From the NCBI GenBank assembly GCA_959603585.1, contig CAUGYD010000001.1:186001-250000 (forward strand): a stretch of 64,000 bases of DNA, given 5' to 3'. Below the pieces are notes generated by a model. It did no database searches, was not told the origin of the DNA, and saw nothing but the letters and a program-made list of their open reading frames with translations. Within the stretch, counting starts at the first letter, position 1, and every line of letters starts with the position of its first letter. Source of the DNA: Scatosoma sp900555925. GTDB taxonomy: Bacteria > Bacillota > Clostridia > Christensenellales > Borkfalkiaceae. The translations under genes and the position numbers were made by a program. This document shows positions 39,922 through 49,056 of the stretch, one piece after another.

Positions 39922-40377
39922 TCAGTCCGCGGCTTCGATGTGCTGCGCTTTGTCGATATATAAAATCCCGTCGAGATGGTCGAGCTCGTGACAGATGGCG
40001 CGCGCGAAAAAGCCCTTCGCGGAAAGCGTCTGCTCCTTGCCGTAGCGGTCGAGATAGGAGAGCTTTACCTTCATGGGACGGGAAACCACGCCGCGCTTGC
40101 CGCGCACCGAAAGGCAACCCTCCCAGCCGCACTGCTCGCCCTTCTGTGCGGTGATTTTCGGATTGATAAACTCGAAAAATCCCTCTTCGACGTCCACGAC
40201 GACGACGCGGCGGAGAACGCCGACCTGCGGCGCCGCCAATCCCGCGCCTTCCTCCATGCGGACGGTGTCCTTCATGTCGTCCAGAAGCTGCCACAGCCCC
40301 TCGTCGAATTTTTCCACCGCAAAGCATTTTTTGCGGAGCGTTTCGTCGCCTACCTGTACTACGTTTCTGATTGCCAT
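39922..40377 (-). CDS. def: Peptide deformylase
   Basis: A metal-dependent hydrolase that removes the N-formyl group from new proteins. Of 151 residues, all three motifs are present: GAGLAAPQVG (motif 1), GCLSVRG (motif 2, with ligand Cys) and ICHELDHLDG (motif 3, HExxH). The size is normal. It lies 18 bases after priA. Confidence 0.97.
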   Translation of the reverse strand: MAIRNVVQVGDETLRKKCFAVEKFDEGLWQLLDDMKDTVRMEEGAGLAAPQVGVLRRVVVVDVEEGFFEFINPKITAQKGEQCGWEGCLSVRGKRGVVSRPMKVKLSYLDRYGKEQTLSAKGFFARAICHELDHLDGILYIDKAQHIEAAD

Positions 40378-40395
40378 TTCGATACTCCTTTATTT

Positions 40396-42570
40396 TTAAG
40401 AAAGATTGGTCGGGTTTTCCTCCACCGATACGAGCACGTCGCGGGTTCTTGCCGCCGCGCAGGCGTCGTATACGGCGGGAAGAACGGACGTATCCGCCAG
40501 CCGCATCAGCACCTGATAGCGGAATTTATTCTGAATGCGTTTAATGGGAGCGTGCATTTTGTTGAAAAACAAAAATTTTTCCGCGTTTTCCGTATACAGT
40601 CTTTCCAGCGAAAAATATACGTTTCTGAGCGCTTCCACCGTCTTTTTATTGTCCTCGCCCGTGACCAGCACCCGCACGATTTTGGAAAAGGGCGGGAACA
40701 TCGTCGCCGCGCGAAGGGAAATTTCGTTGCGGTAAAACCCTTCGTAATCGTAAGCCACCGCATAGCGCAAAACGTCGTTTTCGGGACTGAACGTCTGCAA
40801 TACAACCCTGCCCTTTTCCTCCGCGCGGCCGCTCCGCCCCGCAACCTGCGTGATGAGCTGGAACGTGCGCTCCCCGCTGCGGTAGTCGGAAAAATGCAGG
40901 CTCATGTCCGCGTCGAGAATCCCCACGAGCGTCACCGACGGGAAATCGTGCCCCTTGGCGATCATCTGCGTCCCGACGAGGATATCCGCGCGCTTCTCCC
41001 CGAACGCCTTCAATATCTTATAATGCCCCTCTTTGCCGCTCGTCGTGTCGTTGTCCATGCGGAGAATTTTTGCGGAAGGGTACAGCTTCTGCAAATCCGC
41101 CACGATTCTTTGCGTGCCCGTCCCCGCATAGGACAGTTTATGCCCGCCGCAGTCGGGACATACCGTCGGAACGCGGTACTTCGCGCCGCAGTAATGGCAT
41201 TTCAGGCAGTCCTCGTCCTTATGATAGGTGAGCGACACGTCGCACGCCTCGCACTTCGCCACATAGCCGCATTCCTTACAGATGACCGTCTGGGAATACC
41301 CGCGGCGGTTGAGAAACAAAATCGCCTGATTCCCCTCCGAAAGGCATTTGCCGAGCTCGTCTTTGAGCGCGGAGGAAAATGCGGAATTGTTCCCCCGCCT
41401 TACCTCCCTGCGCATATCCGCAATCGTGATTTCCGGAAGCGGCTTTTGATTGATTCTCTTATCCAGCCGTATAAGATTGAATTCTCCGTCCACGGCTCTC
41501 TTATAGGTATCCACCGCGGGCGTCGCGCTGCCGAGAACCAGCTTACAGCCGTTATGCTTCGCCCGAAGATACGCTACGTCGAACGTGTTATATCTCGGCG
41601 CCGTCTCGCTCGAATAGCTGGAATCGTGCTCCTCGTCCACGATGATGACGCCGAGGTTTTCCAGCGGCGAAAATACGGCGCTCCGCGCGCCGATGGCGAT
41701 TTTCGCCTCCCCCGAACGCATCCTCCACCATTCGTCGAACTTCTCCCCCGCCGACAGGCCGCTGTGCATGATCGCCGCGTTCCGTCCGAACCGCGCGCGG
41801 AGTTGGGACAGCATCTGCGGCGTCAGAGAAATTTCGGGAACCAGAAATATCGAGCTTTTGCCCTCTTTCAGGCACTCCGCGATCAGCGTGAGGTAAATTT
41901 CCGTCTTGCCGCTCCCCGTCACGCCGTGCAAGAGCTGAACCGTCCGTCCGTCCGACTTTATCTTCTCCACCGCCGCCCTTTGGTCCGCGGTGAGGATATG
42001 CTCGGCCGAAGCGCTCTCCATGCCCTTATACGGGTCGCGGAGAATCTGCTCCTTGGCGACGGATACGTAGCCTTTCTTTTCGAGCGCCGACACGCCGCCC
42101 GGAAACAGGCCGTTCAAAAATCCGCATTCCGTCTTTCCGTTCTTTTCGAGGTATTCCGCCGCACCGAGCTGGTTTTTCGCCGTCCTCGAAAGTTTCATTT
42201 CCGAGAGCGGGACGAGGAGAGAGGCGTAATTCTTTTTGAGCTCCCTCACCTTCCCCGCGCGCATTTCCGAGGGCAGAAACAGCCTTAAACAGAGCGCCAT
42301 GGGCACGCGGTACCGCGCCGCCAGCTTGCCCGCCAAAGCCAGACATTCCGTGTTGAGGGCGGGGCGTTCGTCGGGACAGGGAAAGGCGCGTTTGAGCTTT
42401 TCCGTCGGGCAGTCGGAAGTCTCCTTCAAGCGCATGACGAAACCGGGGACGACCTTTCCGCCGAAGGGCACCCGAACACGGCTGCCCGCCTGCGTTTCGT
42501 CCCCGCACAGATAATCGTATATCCTGTCCGTCTCGCCCGAAGCGATATCCACGATGACTTCCGCTATCAT
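40396..42570 (-). CDS. priA: Primosomal replication restart helicase PriA
   Basis: A 3'-5' SF2 helicase that reloads the replisome at collapsed forks. Of 724 residues: the 3'-DNA-binding domain (1-100, VDIASGETDRIYDYL), a winged-helix region, Walker A GVTGSGKTEIYL, DEEH box in VDEEHDSSYSSE, and eight zinc cysteines in the CKECGYVAKCEACD and CHYCGAKY...CPDCGG segment. Motifs V and VI are in VGTQMIAKGHDFPSV and TQVAGRSGRAEEKG. Complete. coaBC, which often precedes priA, is missing; rpoZ lies 161 bases upstream. Confidence 0.95.
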   Translation of the reverse strand: MIAEVIVDIASGETDRIYDYLCGDETQAGSRVRVPFGGKVVPGFVMRLKETSDCPTEKLKRAFPCPDERPALNTECLALAGKLAARYRVPMALCLRLFLPSEMRAGKVRELKKNYASLLVPLSEMKLSRTAKNQLGAAEYLEKNGKTECGFLNGLFPGGVSALEKKGYVSVAKEQILRDPYKGMESASAEHILTADQRAAVEKIKSDGRTVQLLHGVTGSGKTEIYLTLIAECLKEGKSSIFLVPEISLTPQMLSQLRARFGRNAAIMHSGLSAGEKFDEWWRMRSGEAKIAIGARSAVFSPLENLGVIIVDEEHDSSYSSETAPRYNTFDVAYLRAKHNGCKLVLGSATPAVDTYKRAVDGEFNLIRLDKRINQKPLPEITIADMRREVRRGNNSAFSSALKDELGKCLSEGNQAILFLNRRGYSQTVICKECGYVAKCEACDVSLTYHKDEDCLKCHYCGAKYRVPTVCPDCGGHKLSYAGTGTQRIVADLQKLYPSAKILRMDNDTTSGKEGHYKILKAFGEKRADILVGTQMIAKGHDFPSVTLVGILDADMSLHFSDYRSGERTFQLITQVAGRSGRAEEKGRVVLQTFSPENDVLRYAVAYDYEGFYRNEISLRAATMFPPFSKIVRVLVTGEDNKKTVEALRNVYFSLERLYTENAEKFLFFNKMHAPIKRIQNKFRYQVLMRLADTSVLPAVYDACAAARTRDVLVSVEENPTNLS

Positions 42571-42652
42571 AAATTATCCCGATTTTTCGCCGTAAAAATT
42601 AGCTCAAACGCCGCGCAAAGCCCCTTTTTTCTTCGATGTCCAAAAACACGGA

Positions 42653-42675
42653 TTGCCCCGATCGAATCGAGGCAA
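42653..42675 (-). terminator. Hairpin between rpoZ and priA
   Basis: Ten-base arms (42653-42662, 42666-42675) with nine matches and a three-base loop, then five T a little downstream on the minus strand. It may be a partial terminator. The rest of 42571-42731 holds nothing recognisable. Confidence 0.45.
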
Positions 42676-42731
42676 CGCGAAAATATACATTTTTAAGGCC
42701 ACGCCTTTGTCCGTTGTTCCTTTTTCGTCCG

Positions 42732-42953
42732 TCAATCCTTGGCGATGACGACTTTGCCTTCCGCAATATCCTTGCAAGCGGCCAAAAGCTCTTTGTCCAT
42801 ACCCGTAAAATCGCGGATGCCGCGGCTCTTTTCCGCCTCGATGATCTGACGGGCGCGCTTGGACGCCACCACGCACAGCGCATAGCGGCTCACGGGGTCT
42901 TCCTCCGTTCCCAAATCTCGGATCAATACGTCCACAGCAGGTTCGTTTATCAT
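42732..42953 (-). CDS. rpoZ: RNA polymerase omega subunit
   Basis: A 73-residue assembly factor of RNA polymerase. It has the family core SRYALCVVASKRARQIIEAEKS followed by an acidic helix. AAGGAG lies nine bases before the ATG. It lies 21 bases after gmk, the usual gmk-rpoZ pair. Confidence 0.93.
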   Translation of the reverse strand: MINEPAVDVLIRDLGTEEDPVSRYALCVVASKRARQIIEAEKSRGIRDFTGMDKELLAACKDIAEGKVVIAKD

Positions 42954-42974
42954 AATTTCACACTCCTTTAAGCC

Positions 42975-43532
42975 TTATCGGTTCTTTTCTTTATCGATGA
43001 TTTCTTCCAGCTTGCTTTCCGCGCCGTCCAGCGCGTCGTTGACTACGATGTAATCGTATTCGTCCTTTTTGGAAAATTCGTATTCCATTCGCGAAAGCCG
43101 ACGTTCGATCTCCTCGTCCGTCTCCGAATTCCGCCCCTTTAAGCGCCTTTTCAGCTCTTCCTCCGACGGCGGGACGATCATGACGAGAACACATTCGGGA
43201 AACGCCTTTTTCGCGTTCAGAGCGCCCACCACGTCGATTTCCAGAATGACGGATTTCTCTTTCAGAGCCTCCTTCACGAACGATTTCGGCGTGCCGTAGA
43301 AATTTCCGAAATGCTCGTCGTATTCGAGAAAATCGCCCTTTTCTATACGGCTCAAAAATTCCTCTCTCTTCAAAAAGAAATATTCCCGTCCGTCCCGTTC
43401 GCCTTTCCGCGGCGCCCGCGTCGTGCAAGACACCGATTCAATCAGGTCCTTCCTGCGGGCCAAAAGCGCCTTCACCAGCGTGCCTTTGCCCACTCCCGAA
43501 GGCCCGGAAATTGCCATCAGAATATTTTTCAT
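42975..43532 (-). CDS. gmk: Guanylate kinase
   Basis: Phosphorylates GMP to GDP. Of 185 residues: P-loop SGPSGVGKGTL at 8-18, SCTTRAPRKGERDGREYFF (GMP-binding Ser/Arg/Tyr), GDFLEYDEHFGNFYGTP, and the lid region RRLKGRNSETDEEIERRL. Complete. It lies between yicC and rpoZ as in many Firmicutes; remA, which often sits before gmk, is missing. Confidence 0.96.
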   Translation of the reverse strand: MKNILMAISGPSGVGKGTLVKALLARRKDLIESVSCTTRAPRKGERDGREYFFLKREEFLSRIEKGDFLEYDEHFGNFYGTPKSFVKEALKEKSVILEIDVVGALNAKKAFPECVLVMIVPPSEEELKRRLKGRNSETDEEIERRLSRMEYEFSKKDEYDYIVVNDALDGAESKLEEIIDKEKNR

Positions 43533-43566
43533 ACGTGCTTCCTTCCTGCAAATGCGGATTGCGTCT

Positions 43567-44442
43567 TTATTCCAGGTTCTGCACCTGCTCCCGCACCTTC
43601 TCTATCTCGTTCTTCAACGCCAGCCCCGTCCGCGTGATTTCGATATCGTTGCTCTTGGAACAGGTCGTATTCGCTTCCCGATTGAACTCCTGAGCCAAAA
43701 AGTCCAGCTTCCGCCCCACGATTCCTTCCTCGCAAATCGAGCGAAACTGGGAAATGTGCGAAAACAGTCTCGTCAGTTCTTCGTCAATGTTGCTCTTATC
43801 CGCAAAGACGGCGACCTCCGTGAGCAGCCTGCCCTCGTCCGCGTTCGCGTCTTTAAGGTATTCCCGAACCCGTTCTTCGAGCTTTTTGCGGTACTCCTCC
43901 GCCACCTTCGGCGCGCGGGCCGCGATTTCTTTCGCGAGCGCCTCTATCGAGTCCATTCTCGAAAGCATATCCGCTTTGAGCTTCTCGCCCTCCGTCCTCC
44001 GCATGCGGTTGAGATTGTCGAGCGCCTCTGAAAGCGCCTTTTTCAATGCGGAGAGGAGCTCCTCGTCCGCGGCGGCCTGTTCGTCCTGCTTCAATACGTC
44101 GGGAAAGCGGAGCACGGAAGTCAAAGTCACGTCGTCCGCCAAAGCGGGAAAAGCCGCTTTCAGCGCCGTCGCCGCCGCCACGTACGACGCGGCGAGCTGC
44201 ATGTCGGGCACGAGCGCCGCGGGGCGTTCCCGTTTGTCCTTACACGACACGAACACGTCCGCGTGACCACGGGTGAGCTTCTCCCTGACGAGCGTGCGGA
44301 CGACGTCCTCATACGCGGTAAAAATCCTGGGCGCCTTCACCGATACGTCGAGATAGCGGTTATTCACCGTCTTGATTTCGCAGGTCAGTTCGATGCCGCC
44401 CTCTTTGTATTCGCCTTTTCCGTAACCCGTCATGCTCAGCAT
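43567..44442 (-). CDS. YicC-family endoribonuclease
   Basis: YicC/YloC proteins are stress-linked endoribonucleases. Of 291 residues, the start MLSMTGYGKGEY, the NNRYLDVSVKAPR segment, and the conserved C-terminal DUF1732 end GRKLDFLAQEFNREANTTCSKSNDIEITRTGL are intact. A consensus promoter lies just upstream, so this gene probably opens the gmk-rpoZ-priA transcript. Confidence 0.92.
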   Translation of the reverse strand: MLSMTGYGKGEYKEGGIELTCEIKTVNNRYLDVSVKAPRIFTAYEDVVRTLVREKLTRGHADVFVSCKDKRERPAALVPDMQLAASYVAAATALKAAFPALADDVTLTSVLRFPDVLKQDEQAAADEELLSALKKALSEALDNLNRMRRTEGEKLKADMLSRMDSIEALAKEIAARAPKVAEEYRKKLEERVREYLKDANADEGRLLTEVAVFADKSNIDEELTRLFSHISQFRSICEEGIVGRKLDFLAQEFNREANTTCSKSNDIEITRTGLALKNEIEKVREQVQNLE

Positions 44443-44474
44443 AGCCGTTTTCCCCGTCTTTTGAAGTTCTTACT

Positions 44475-44503
44475 ATTATAGCAGATTTTTTCCGAAATTT
44501 CAA
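44475..44503 (-). promoter_or_regulatory. Promoter of the yicC-gmk-rpoZ unit
   Basis: Minus strand TTGAAA (44503-44498), a 17-base spacer and TATAAT (44480-44475), about 32 bases before the ATG. Confidence 0.8.
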
Positions 44504-44534
44504 GCGGCAACGGCGGAATTTGCAATTTTTTGTC

Positions 44535-46493
44535 TCAACTTTTTTCGCCTTTTCCCAAAAGCGACGCAAATTCCGCTTCGTCTATCACCCGTATCCCGAG
44601 TTTTTGCGCCTTTTCCAGCTTGCTCCCCGCGTCCGCGCCCGCCACGACCAGCGTCGTCTTGGAAGTCACGGCGCTCTGGCAGGTACCGCCGAGCGATTCG
44701 ATGAGCTTCTGCGCTTCGCTGCGCTTATAATTGGAAAGCGTCCCCGTGAGGACGACCGATTCGCCGAAGAACGGACCGCCCGTCGCCGCCGCTTCCGCCT
44801 CTTTGGGTTTCACGCCCGCCGCGGCGAGCGCGTCCAGCTCTTTGAGATTCTCCTCGTCGGAAAAATAGCCGAGAATGTTCTTCGCCGTAACCTCCCCGAT
44901 ATTTTCGAGAGAAAGCAGTTCCTCCTCCGTCGCGTTTTTCAGGTTTTCCGGCGTCTTGAAGCGCTTGGAAAGGTCCTTTGCGGCCACCCTTCCCACGCCG
45001 TCGATTCCGACGGCGTAAATGAAGGCGTCGAACGAAGGCGTTTTGCTCTTTTCTATCGCGCCCAGAAGGTTGGAAATTTTCTTCTTCCCGAAACCCTCCA
45101 AATCCTTCAAATCCGAGGGCGTCAGGCGGTAGAGGTCGGAAAAATTCCTTACCCCCTTCTTATCGATGAGAAGATAGGCGGTGCTTTCCGAAAAGCCGTC
45201 GATGTCCATGGCGTTCTTGCCCGCGAAATGGTCGAGCTTCGCCGCTATCCTCGGACGGCAGGAACGGTTGGGGCAGAAGATATGCGCGCCCGTTTCCGTG
45301 AGCGGCGTGCCGCACGCGGGGCAGACCGTCGGCTTTTCGATTTCCCGACTGTCCTCGGAGTGCTCCGTCGCGCCGAGAATTTCGGGTATGACCTCGTTGG
45401 AACGGCGAATGAGCACGCGGGAACCGATTTTCACGTTTTTGCGCAGAATGTCCCCGTAGTTGTTCAGGGTCGCTTTGCGGATCGTCGCGCCGCCGAGCTC
45501 TACGGGTTCGAGCAGGGCGAGAGGGGTAAGTTTTCCCGTCCTTCCCACCTGCCAGACGACGTCCTCGACCTTCGTCGTCACTTCCTCCGCCTCAAACTTG
45601 AACGCCATCGCCCAGCGGGGGAATTTATCCGTATACCCCATCGCTTCCCGCACCGCGGGAGAGTTGACCTTGATCACCGCGCCGTCCGTCAGAACGTCTA
45701 TCGTCTTGCGCTCCACCTCTATTTCGTCCACCGCCGCGCGCACGTCGTCTTCCGTCCTGCAAACGCGGAAATAGGGAAACACCTTGAACCCCTCTTTCAC
45801 GAGAAAATCGTGCGCCTGCGTCTGGGAAAGCTCCTCGCCGTCCGACATGTAGTTGATGTCGTAAAAATAGATGTCGGGCTTGCGTTCCGCCGTGATCTTC
45901 GGATCGAGATTGCGTATCGCGCCCGCCGCCGCGTTCCGCGCGTTTTTCAGCGGCTCCGACGCTCGTTCGTTATACTTTTTGAGAACGGACAGACGAATGA
46001 CCGCCTCTCCGCGGACTTCCAACGTCCCTTTATAGGAGATGCACATGGGATAGGATTTTATCGTCAGCACCTGCGCCGTCACGTCCTCTCCCGCCACGCC
46101 GTTCCCCCGCGTCGTCGCGCGGAGAAATTCGCCGTTTTCATAGGTGAGACAGACCGTGAGGCCGTCGAATTTATATTCCACCGTGTATTCCGTCTCCCCG
46201 CCCGCGACCTTGGAAACGCGGGTGAGAAACGCCGAAAGCTCCTCGTCCGTCACCGATTTGTCCAGACTGTAAAGGCGGGCGATGTGCTCGTGGCGGACAA
46301 ATTCCTTTATCGGCTCGCCCCCCACCCGCCGCGTGGGGCTGTCGGGATAGACTTCCCCGCTCGTCTCTTCCAGCTTTTTCAGTTCGTCGTACAGGGCGTC
46401 GTACTCCTTGTCCGAAACGCTGGGATTATCCAAAACGTAATATTCGTACGCCCATTTATTCAGAATGTCGGTGAGTTCTCTCTGTCTGTCCAT
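44535..46493 (-). CDS. ligA: NAD-dependent DNA ligase
   Basis: Seals nicks in replication and repair. Of 652 residues: adenylation domain with Lys in EYKFDGLTVCLTY (KxDG motif), OB fold, zinc finger CPACGTPLTETGAHIFC...C, helix-hairpin-helix repeats (LEGFGKKKISNLLGAIE, LENIGEVTAKNIL) and a C-terminal BRCT domain (FFGESVVLTGTLSNYKRSEA, about 570-648). Full length. It is 15 bases downstream of pcrA, the common pcrA-ligA pair. Confidence 0.97.
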   Translation of the reverse strand: MDRQRELTDILNKWAYEYYVLDNPSVSDKEYDALYDELKKLEETSGEVYPDSPTRRVGGEPIKEFVRHEHIARLYSLDKSVTDEELSAFLTRVSKVAGGETEYTVEYKFDGLTVCLTYENGEFLRATTRGNGVAGEDVTAQVLTIKSYPMCISYKGTLEVRGEAVIRLSVLKKYNERASEPLKNARNAAAGAIRNLDPKITAERKPDIYFYDINYMSDGEELSQTQAHDFLVKEGFKVFPYFRVCRTEDDVRAAVDEIEVERKTIDVLTDGAVIKVNSPAVREAMGYTDKFPRWAMAFKFEAEEVTTKVEDVVWQVGRTGKLTPLALLEPVELGGATIRKATLNNYGDILRKNVKIGSRVLIRRSNEVIPEILGATEHSEDSREIEKPTVCPACGTPLTETGAHIFCPNRSCRPRIAAKLDHFAGKNAMDIDGFSESTAYLLIDKKGVRNFSDLYRLTPSDLKDLEGFGKKKISNLLGAIEKSKTPSFDAFIYAVGIDGVGRVAAKDLSKRFKTPENLKNATEEELLSLENIGEVTAKNILGYFSDEENLKELDALAAAGVKPKEAEAAATGGPFFGESVVLTGTLSNYKRSEAQKLIESLGGTCQSAVTSKTTLVVAGADAGSKLEKAQKLGIRVIDEAEFASLLGKGEKS

Positions 46494-46508
46494 ATAATGA
46501 TTTTTTCC

Positions 46509-48983
46509 TTATCCGTTCTTTACCGTCAGGGGCGCGAGCGCCGCGGAAAGCTGTTTGATGCCTACACTGAAAAATGCAATGTCCAAAATCATGTTAGATC
46601 CCGCGCCGCGCACGCCCACGATCGTCCCTTCCCCGAATTTGGGGTGGGACACCTTTACCCCCACGCGGAACGCGGAAAGATCCTTTCCGCCCTCCTTGGG
46701 TTTGCCCGCGGAACTGCCCACGCCGCCGTAAGTGAACGCCCCCGTCGATTTCTTCGCATAGGAGGAACCGTACGCGCTCCCGTAAGACGAACTGCCGTAA
46801 GAACCTCCGCCGTAGGAAGGCGAGCCGCTTCTATATGTCTGATTCCCGTAAGACGAACCGCCGTTCCAAGCGCTCCTTTTCGGCGCGGAGTTCTGCCTGT
46901 CGTCGTAAGAGCCATACGACGAACCGTAAGAAGAATTGTAGCCGCGTCCCTGCCCGGAATACCTCCCCGCGCCGTAAGCGGAATTTCCGTAAGATTCGGG
47001 ATCGTCGTCCGCGAAATAACCGTCGTCCGAACCGCCGTACAGAGGGCGGGGGCGGGACTCTCTCGGAAGTTCCAGCTCCGAGGAGAGCTCCTTCAAAAAG
47101 CGGGAACGCATGGTCGGCTCCCGCTTGCCGTAGAGATAACGGCTCTTGGAGCGGGTGAGATACAGCCGCTCGCGGGCGCGGGTGATGGCGACGTACATCA
47201 GGCGGCGTTCCTCTTCCAGCTCGTCCTCGTCGTTGTCCGCGCGGGAGGTCGGCATTACGCCGTCCTCCATGCCGCACACGAACACGCAGCGGAATTCCAG
47301 CCCCTTCACCGAATGAATCGTCGCCAGCGTCACATAGTTGCTGTCGTCCATGTCGTCCGTATCCGAACTCAGCGTGACTTGATTGAGATAATCAGTCAAC
47401 GTCGTGCCGGGATTCAAGCGGCAGTATTCGTCCACCGAATTGATAAATTCGTCGATATTCGCCCGCTTGTTGATGCTTTCGTCGCTCTCGTCCGCATACG
47501 CCGCGCGCATGCCCGTATCGTCCACAATCCGACGCACCAGCTCGTTTACGGGAACGTCCTGACTGTCCACGATCCAGCCCTTTACCTGCTCCGCAAACGC
47601 CGTCAATTTTTGCTTCGTGCCCGCGGAAAAGCCCATGGAATCCGCGTCTAACAGCGCGTCGTATACGGAAAGCTCCGTTTCATAGGCATAATTTTCCAGA
47701 GCCTCCACCGTCTTTGCGCCGATTCCGCGCTTGGGGAAATTGATAATCCGCACCGCCGCTTCGCTGTCGAACGGATTATTGACCAGCCGCAAATACGCCA
47801 AAAGGTCCTTGATTTCCTTGCGCTCGTAGAACTTGAAGCCGCCGAACACCTTATAGGAAATTCCGTCGGAGGTAAATTCCTGTTCGAACGACCGCGTCAG
47901 AGCGTTGAGCCGCATCAGAATGGCGAAATCGGACAGTTTATATCCCCTGTTCAAAAGCCCCGCGATGGTATGGGCTATGTAGCGGGCTTCTCCGCTCTCC
48001 TCCTCCGCCTCGAACACCTGCGGCTTTTCGCCTTCGGCGTTCTCCGTCCAAAGCGTCTTGTCCTTGCGGTTGCCGTTATTGTGAATGACCGTATTGGCGA
48101 GCTTCAAAATACTTTTCGTCGAACGGTAATTTCTTTCCAGCTTGAACGTCTTCGCCTTGGGATAGGATTTCTCGAAATGGAGAATGTTTTCGATCTTCGC
48201 GCCCCGCCAACCGTAAATCGACTGGTCGTCGTCCCCCACGGCGAAAAGGTTTCCGTGTACGGAAGAAAGGAGTTTCACGATTTCAAACTGCACTTCGTTG
48301 GTGTCCTGAAACTCGTCCACGAGAATATAGCGGAACCTTCCGCCGAGATACTCCCGCGCCTCCTCGTTCCGCTTTAAGAGCTTTCTCGTTTCGTTGAGAA
48401 GGTCGTCGAAATCGAGGGAGTTGTTCTCCTTCAAATGCGCCTGATAGCGGGCATACACCTTCGTCACCTCGTCTATATCCCGCTCCTTCGCGTTCTCCTC
48501 CGCGTATTCCTCGGGAGAAAGCCCCAGCATTTTCGCGTTGGCGATATGAAATTTGACGTTTTTCAGGAATTTTTCGTCGTCGAAATCGCATTCCTGAAAG
48601 GATTTTTTGATGATATTCGCGCGCTCCGTTTCGCTGTATATCGAAAAATTCGGCGTCAGCCCCGCCTCGGAAGCGTACATGCGCAGAATCCGCACGCACA
48701 TGCTGTGAATCGTACAGACCCACATCCCCTGCGCGTCCACGATGCGCGCGATGCGTTCCTTCATCTCGTTCGCCGCCTTGTTCGTGAACGTAATCGCGAG
48801 GATCGCTGCGGGCGGGACTCCCTTTTCCGCTATCAGATAGGCGATGCGGGAAGTCAGCACCCGCGTCTTGCCGCTTCCCGCGCCCGCCAGCACCAAAACG
48901 GGTCCCTCCGTCGCAAGCACCGGCTTTATCTGTTCTTCGTTCAAATTGTCGAGTATATCGCGTATTTCCGTCGTCTGATTCAT
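46509..48983 (-). CDS. pcrA: ATP-dependent DNA helicase PcrA with a SYG-rich linker
   Basis: A UvrD-type 3'-5' SF1 helicase for repair and rolling-circle replication, also bound to RNA polymerase. Of 824 residues: Walker A LAGAGSGKTRVL, DEFQDTN (II), GDDDQSIYGWRGA (III), YRSTKSIL (IV), TIHSVKGLEF (V), VAITRARERLYL (VI). Residues about 643-765 form a linker dense in Tyr-Gly-Ser (SSYGSSYGSYDD, SYGGGSYGSSSYGSAYGSSY), then a C-terminal Tudor-like domain (VGVKVSHPKFGEGTIVGV). The ATG at 48983 has no ribosome binding site; a consensus -10 ends six bases before it, which suggests a leaderless mRNA. The open frame upstream crosses that promoter and is rejected. Confidence 0.95.
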   Translation of the reverse strand: MNQTTEIRDILDNLNEEQIKPVLATEGPVLVLAGAGSGKTRVLTSRIAYLIAEKGVPPAAILAITFTNKAANEMKERIARIVDAQGMWVCTIHSMCVRILRMYASEAGLTPNFSIYSETERANIIKKSFQECDFDDEKFLKNVKFHIANAKMLGLSPEEYAEENAKERDIDEVTKVYARYQAHLKENNSLDFDDLLNETRKLLKRNEEAREYLGGRFRYILVDEFQDTNEVQFEIVKLLSSVHGNLFAVGDDDQSIYGWRGAKIENILHFEKSYPKAKTFKLERNYRSTKSILKLANTVIHNNGNRKDKTLWTENAEGEKPQVFEAEEESGEARYIAHTIAGLLNRGYKLSDFAILMRLNALTRSFEQEFTSDGISYKVFGGFKFYERKEIKDLLAYLRLVNNPFDSEAAVRIINFPKRGIGAKTVEALENYAYETELSVYDALLDADSMGFSAGTKQKLTAFAEQVKGWIVDSQDVPVNELVRRIVDDTGMRAAYADESDESINKRANIDEFINSVDEYCRLNPGTTLTDYLNQVTLSSDTDDMDDSNYVTLATIHSVKGLEFRCVFVCGMEDGVMPTSRADNDEDELEEERRLMYVAITRARERLYLTRSKSRYLYGKREPTMRSRFLKELSSELELPRESRPRPLYGGSDDGYFADDDPESYGNSAYGAGRYSGQGRGYNSSYGSSYGSYDDRQNSAPKRSAWNGGSSYGNQTYRSGSPSYGGGSYGSSSYGSAYGSSYAKKSTGAFTYGGVGSSAGKPKEGGKDLSAFRVGVKVSHPKFGEGTIVGVRGAGSNMILDIAFFSVGIKQLSAALAPLTVKNG

Positions 48984-48989
48984 AAAATT

Positions 48990-49018
48990 ATTATAACATA
49001 CCGCCTGCCTTTTGGCAA
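48990..49018 (-). promoter_or_regulatory. Promoter of pcrA predicting a leaderless transcript
   Basis: Minus strand TTGCCA (49018-49013), a 17-base spacer and TATAAT (48995-48990); the six bases AATTTT then lead directly into the ATG. A GCCAAAAGGC inverted repeat overlaps the -35. Confidence 0.75.
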
Positions 49019-49056
49019 GCGGATTCGGGGTTTTGAGGTATTTTCCCGCCCCTCTT

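Noticed and set aside
39976..42288. A 770-codon plus-strand open frame
   Set aside because: Antisense to def and priA, whose catalytic motifs are intact. No ribosome binding site or recognisable domain.
44520..47651. A 1043-codon plus-strand open frame
   Set aside because: Antisense to ligA and pcrA. Basic, low-complexity product.
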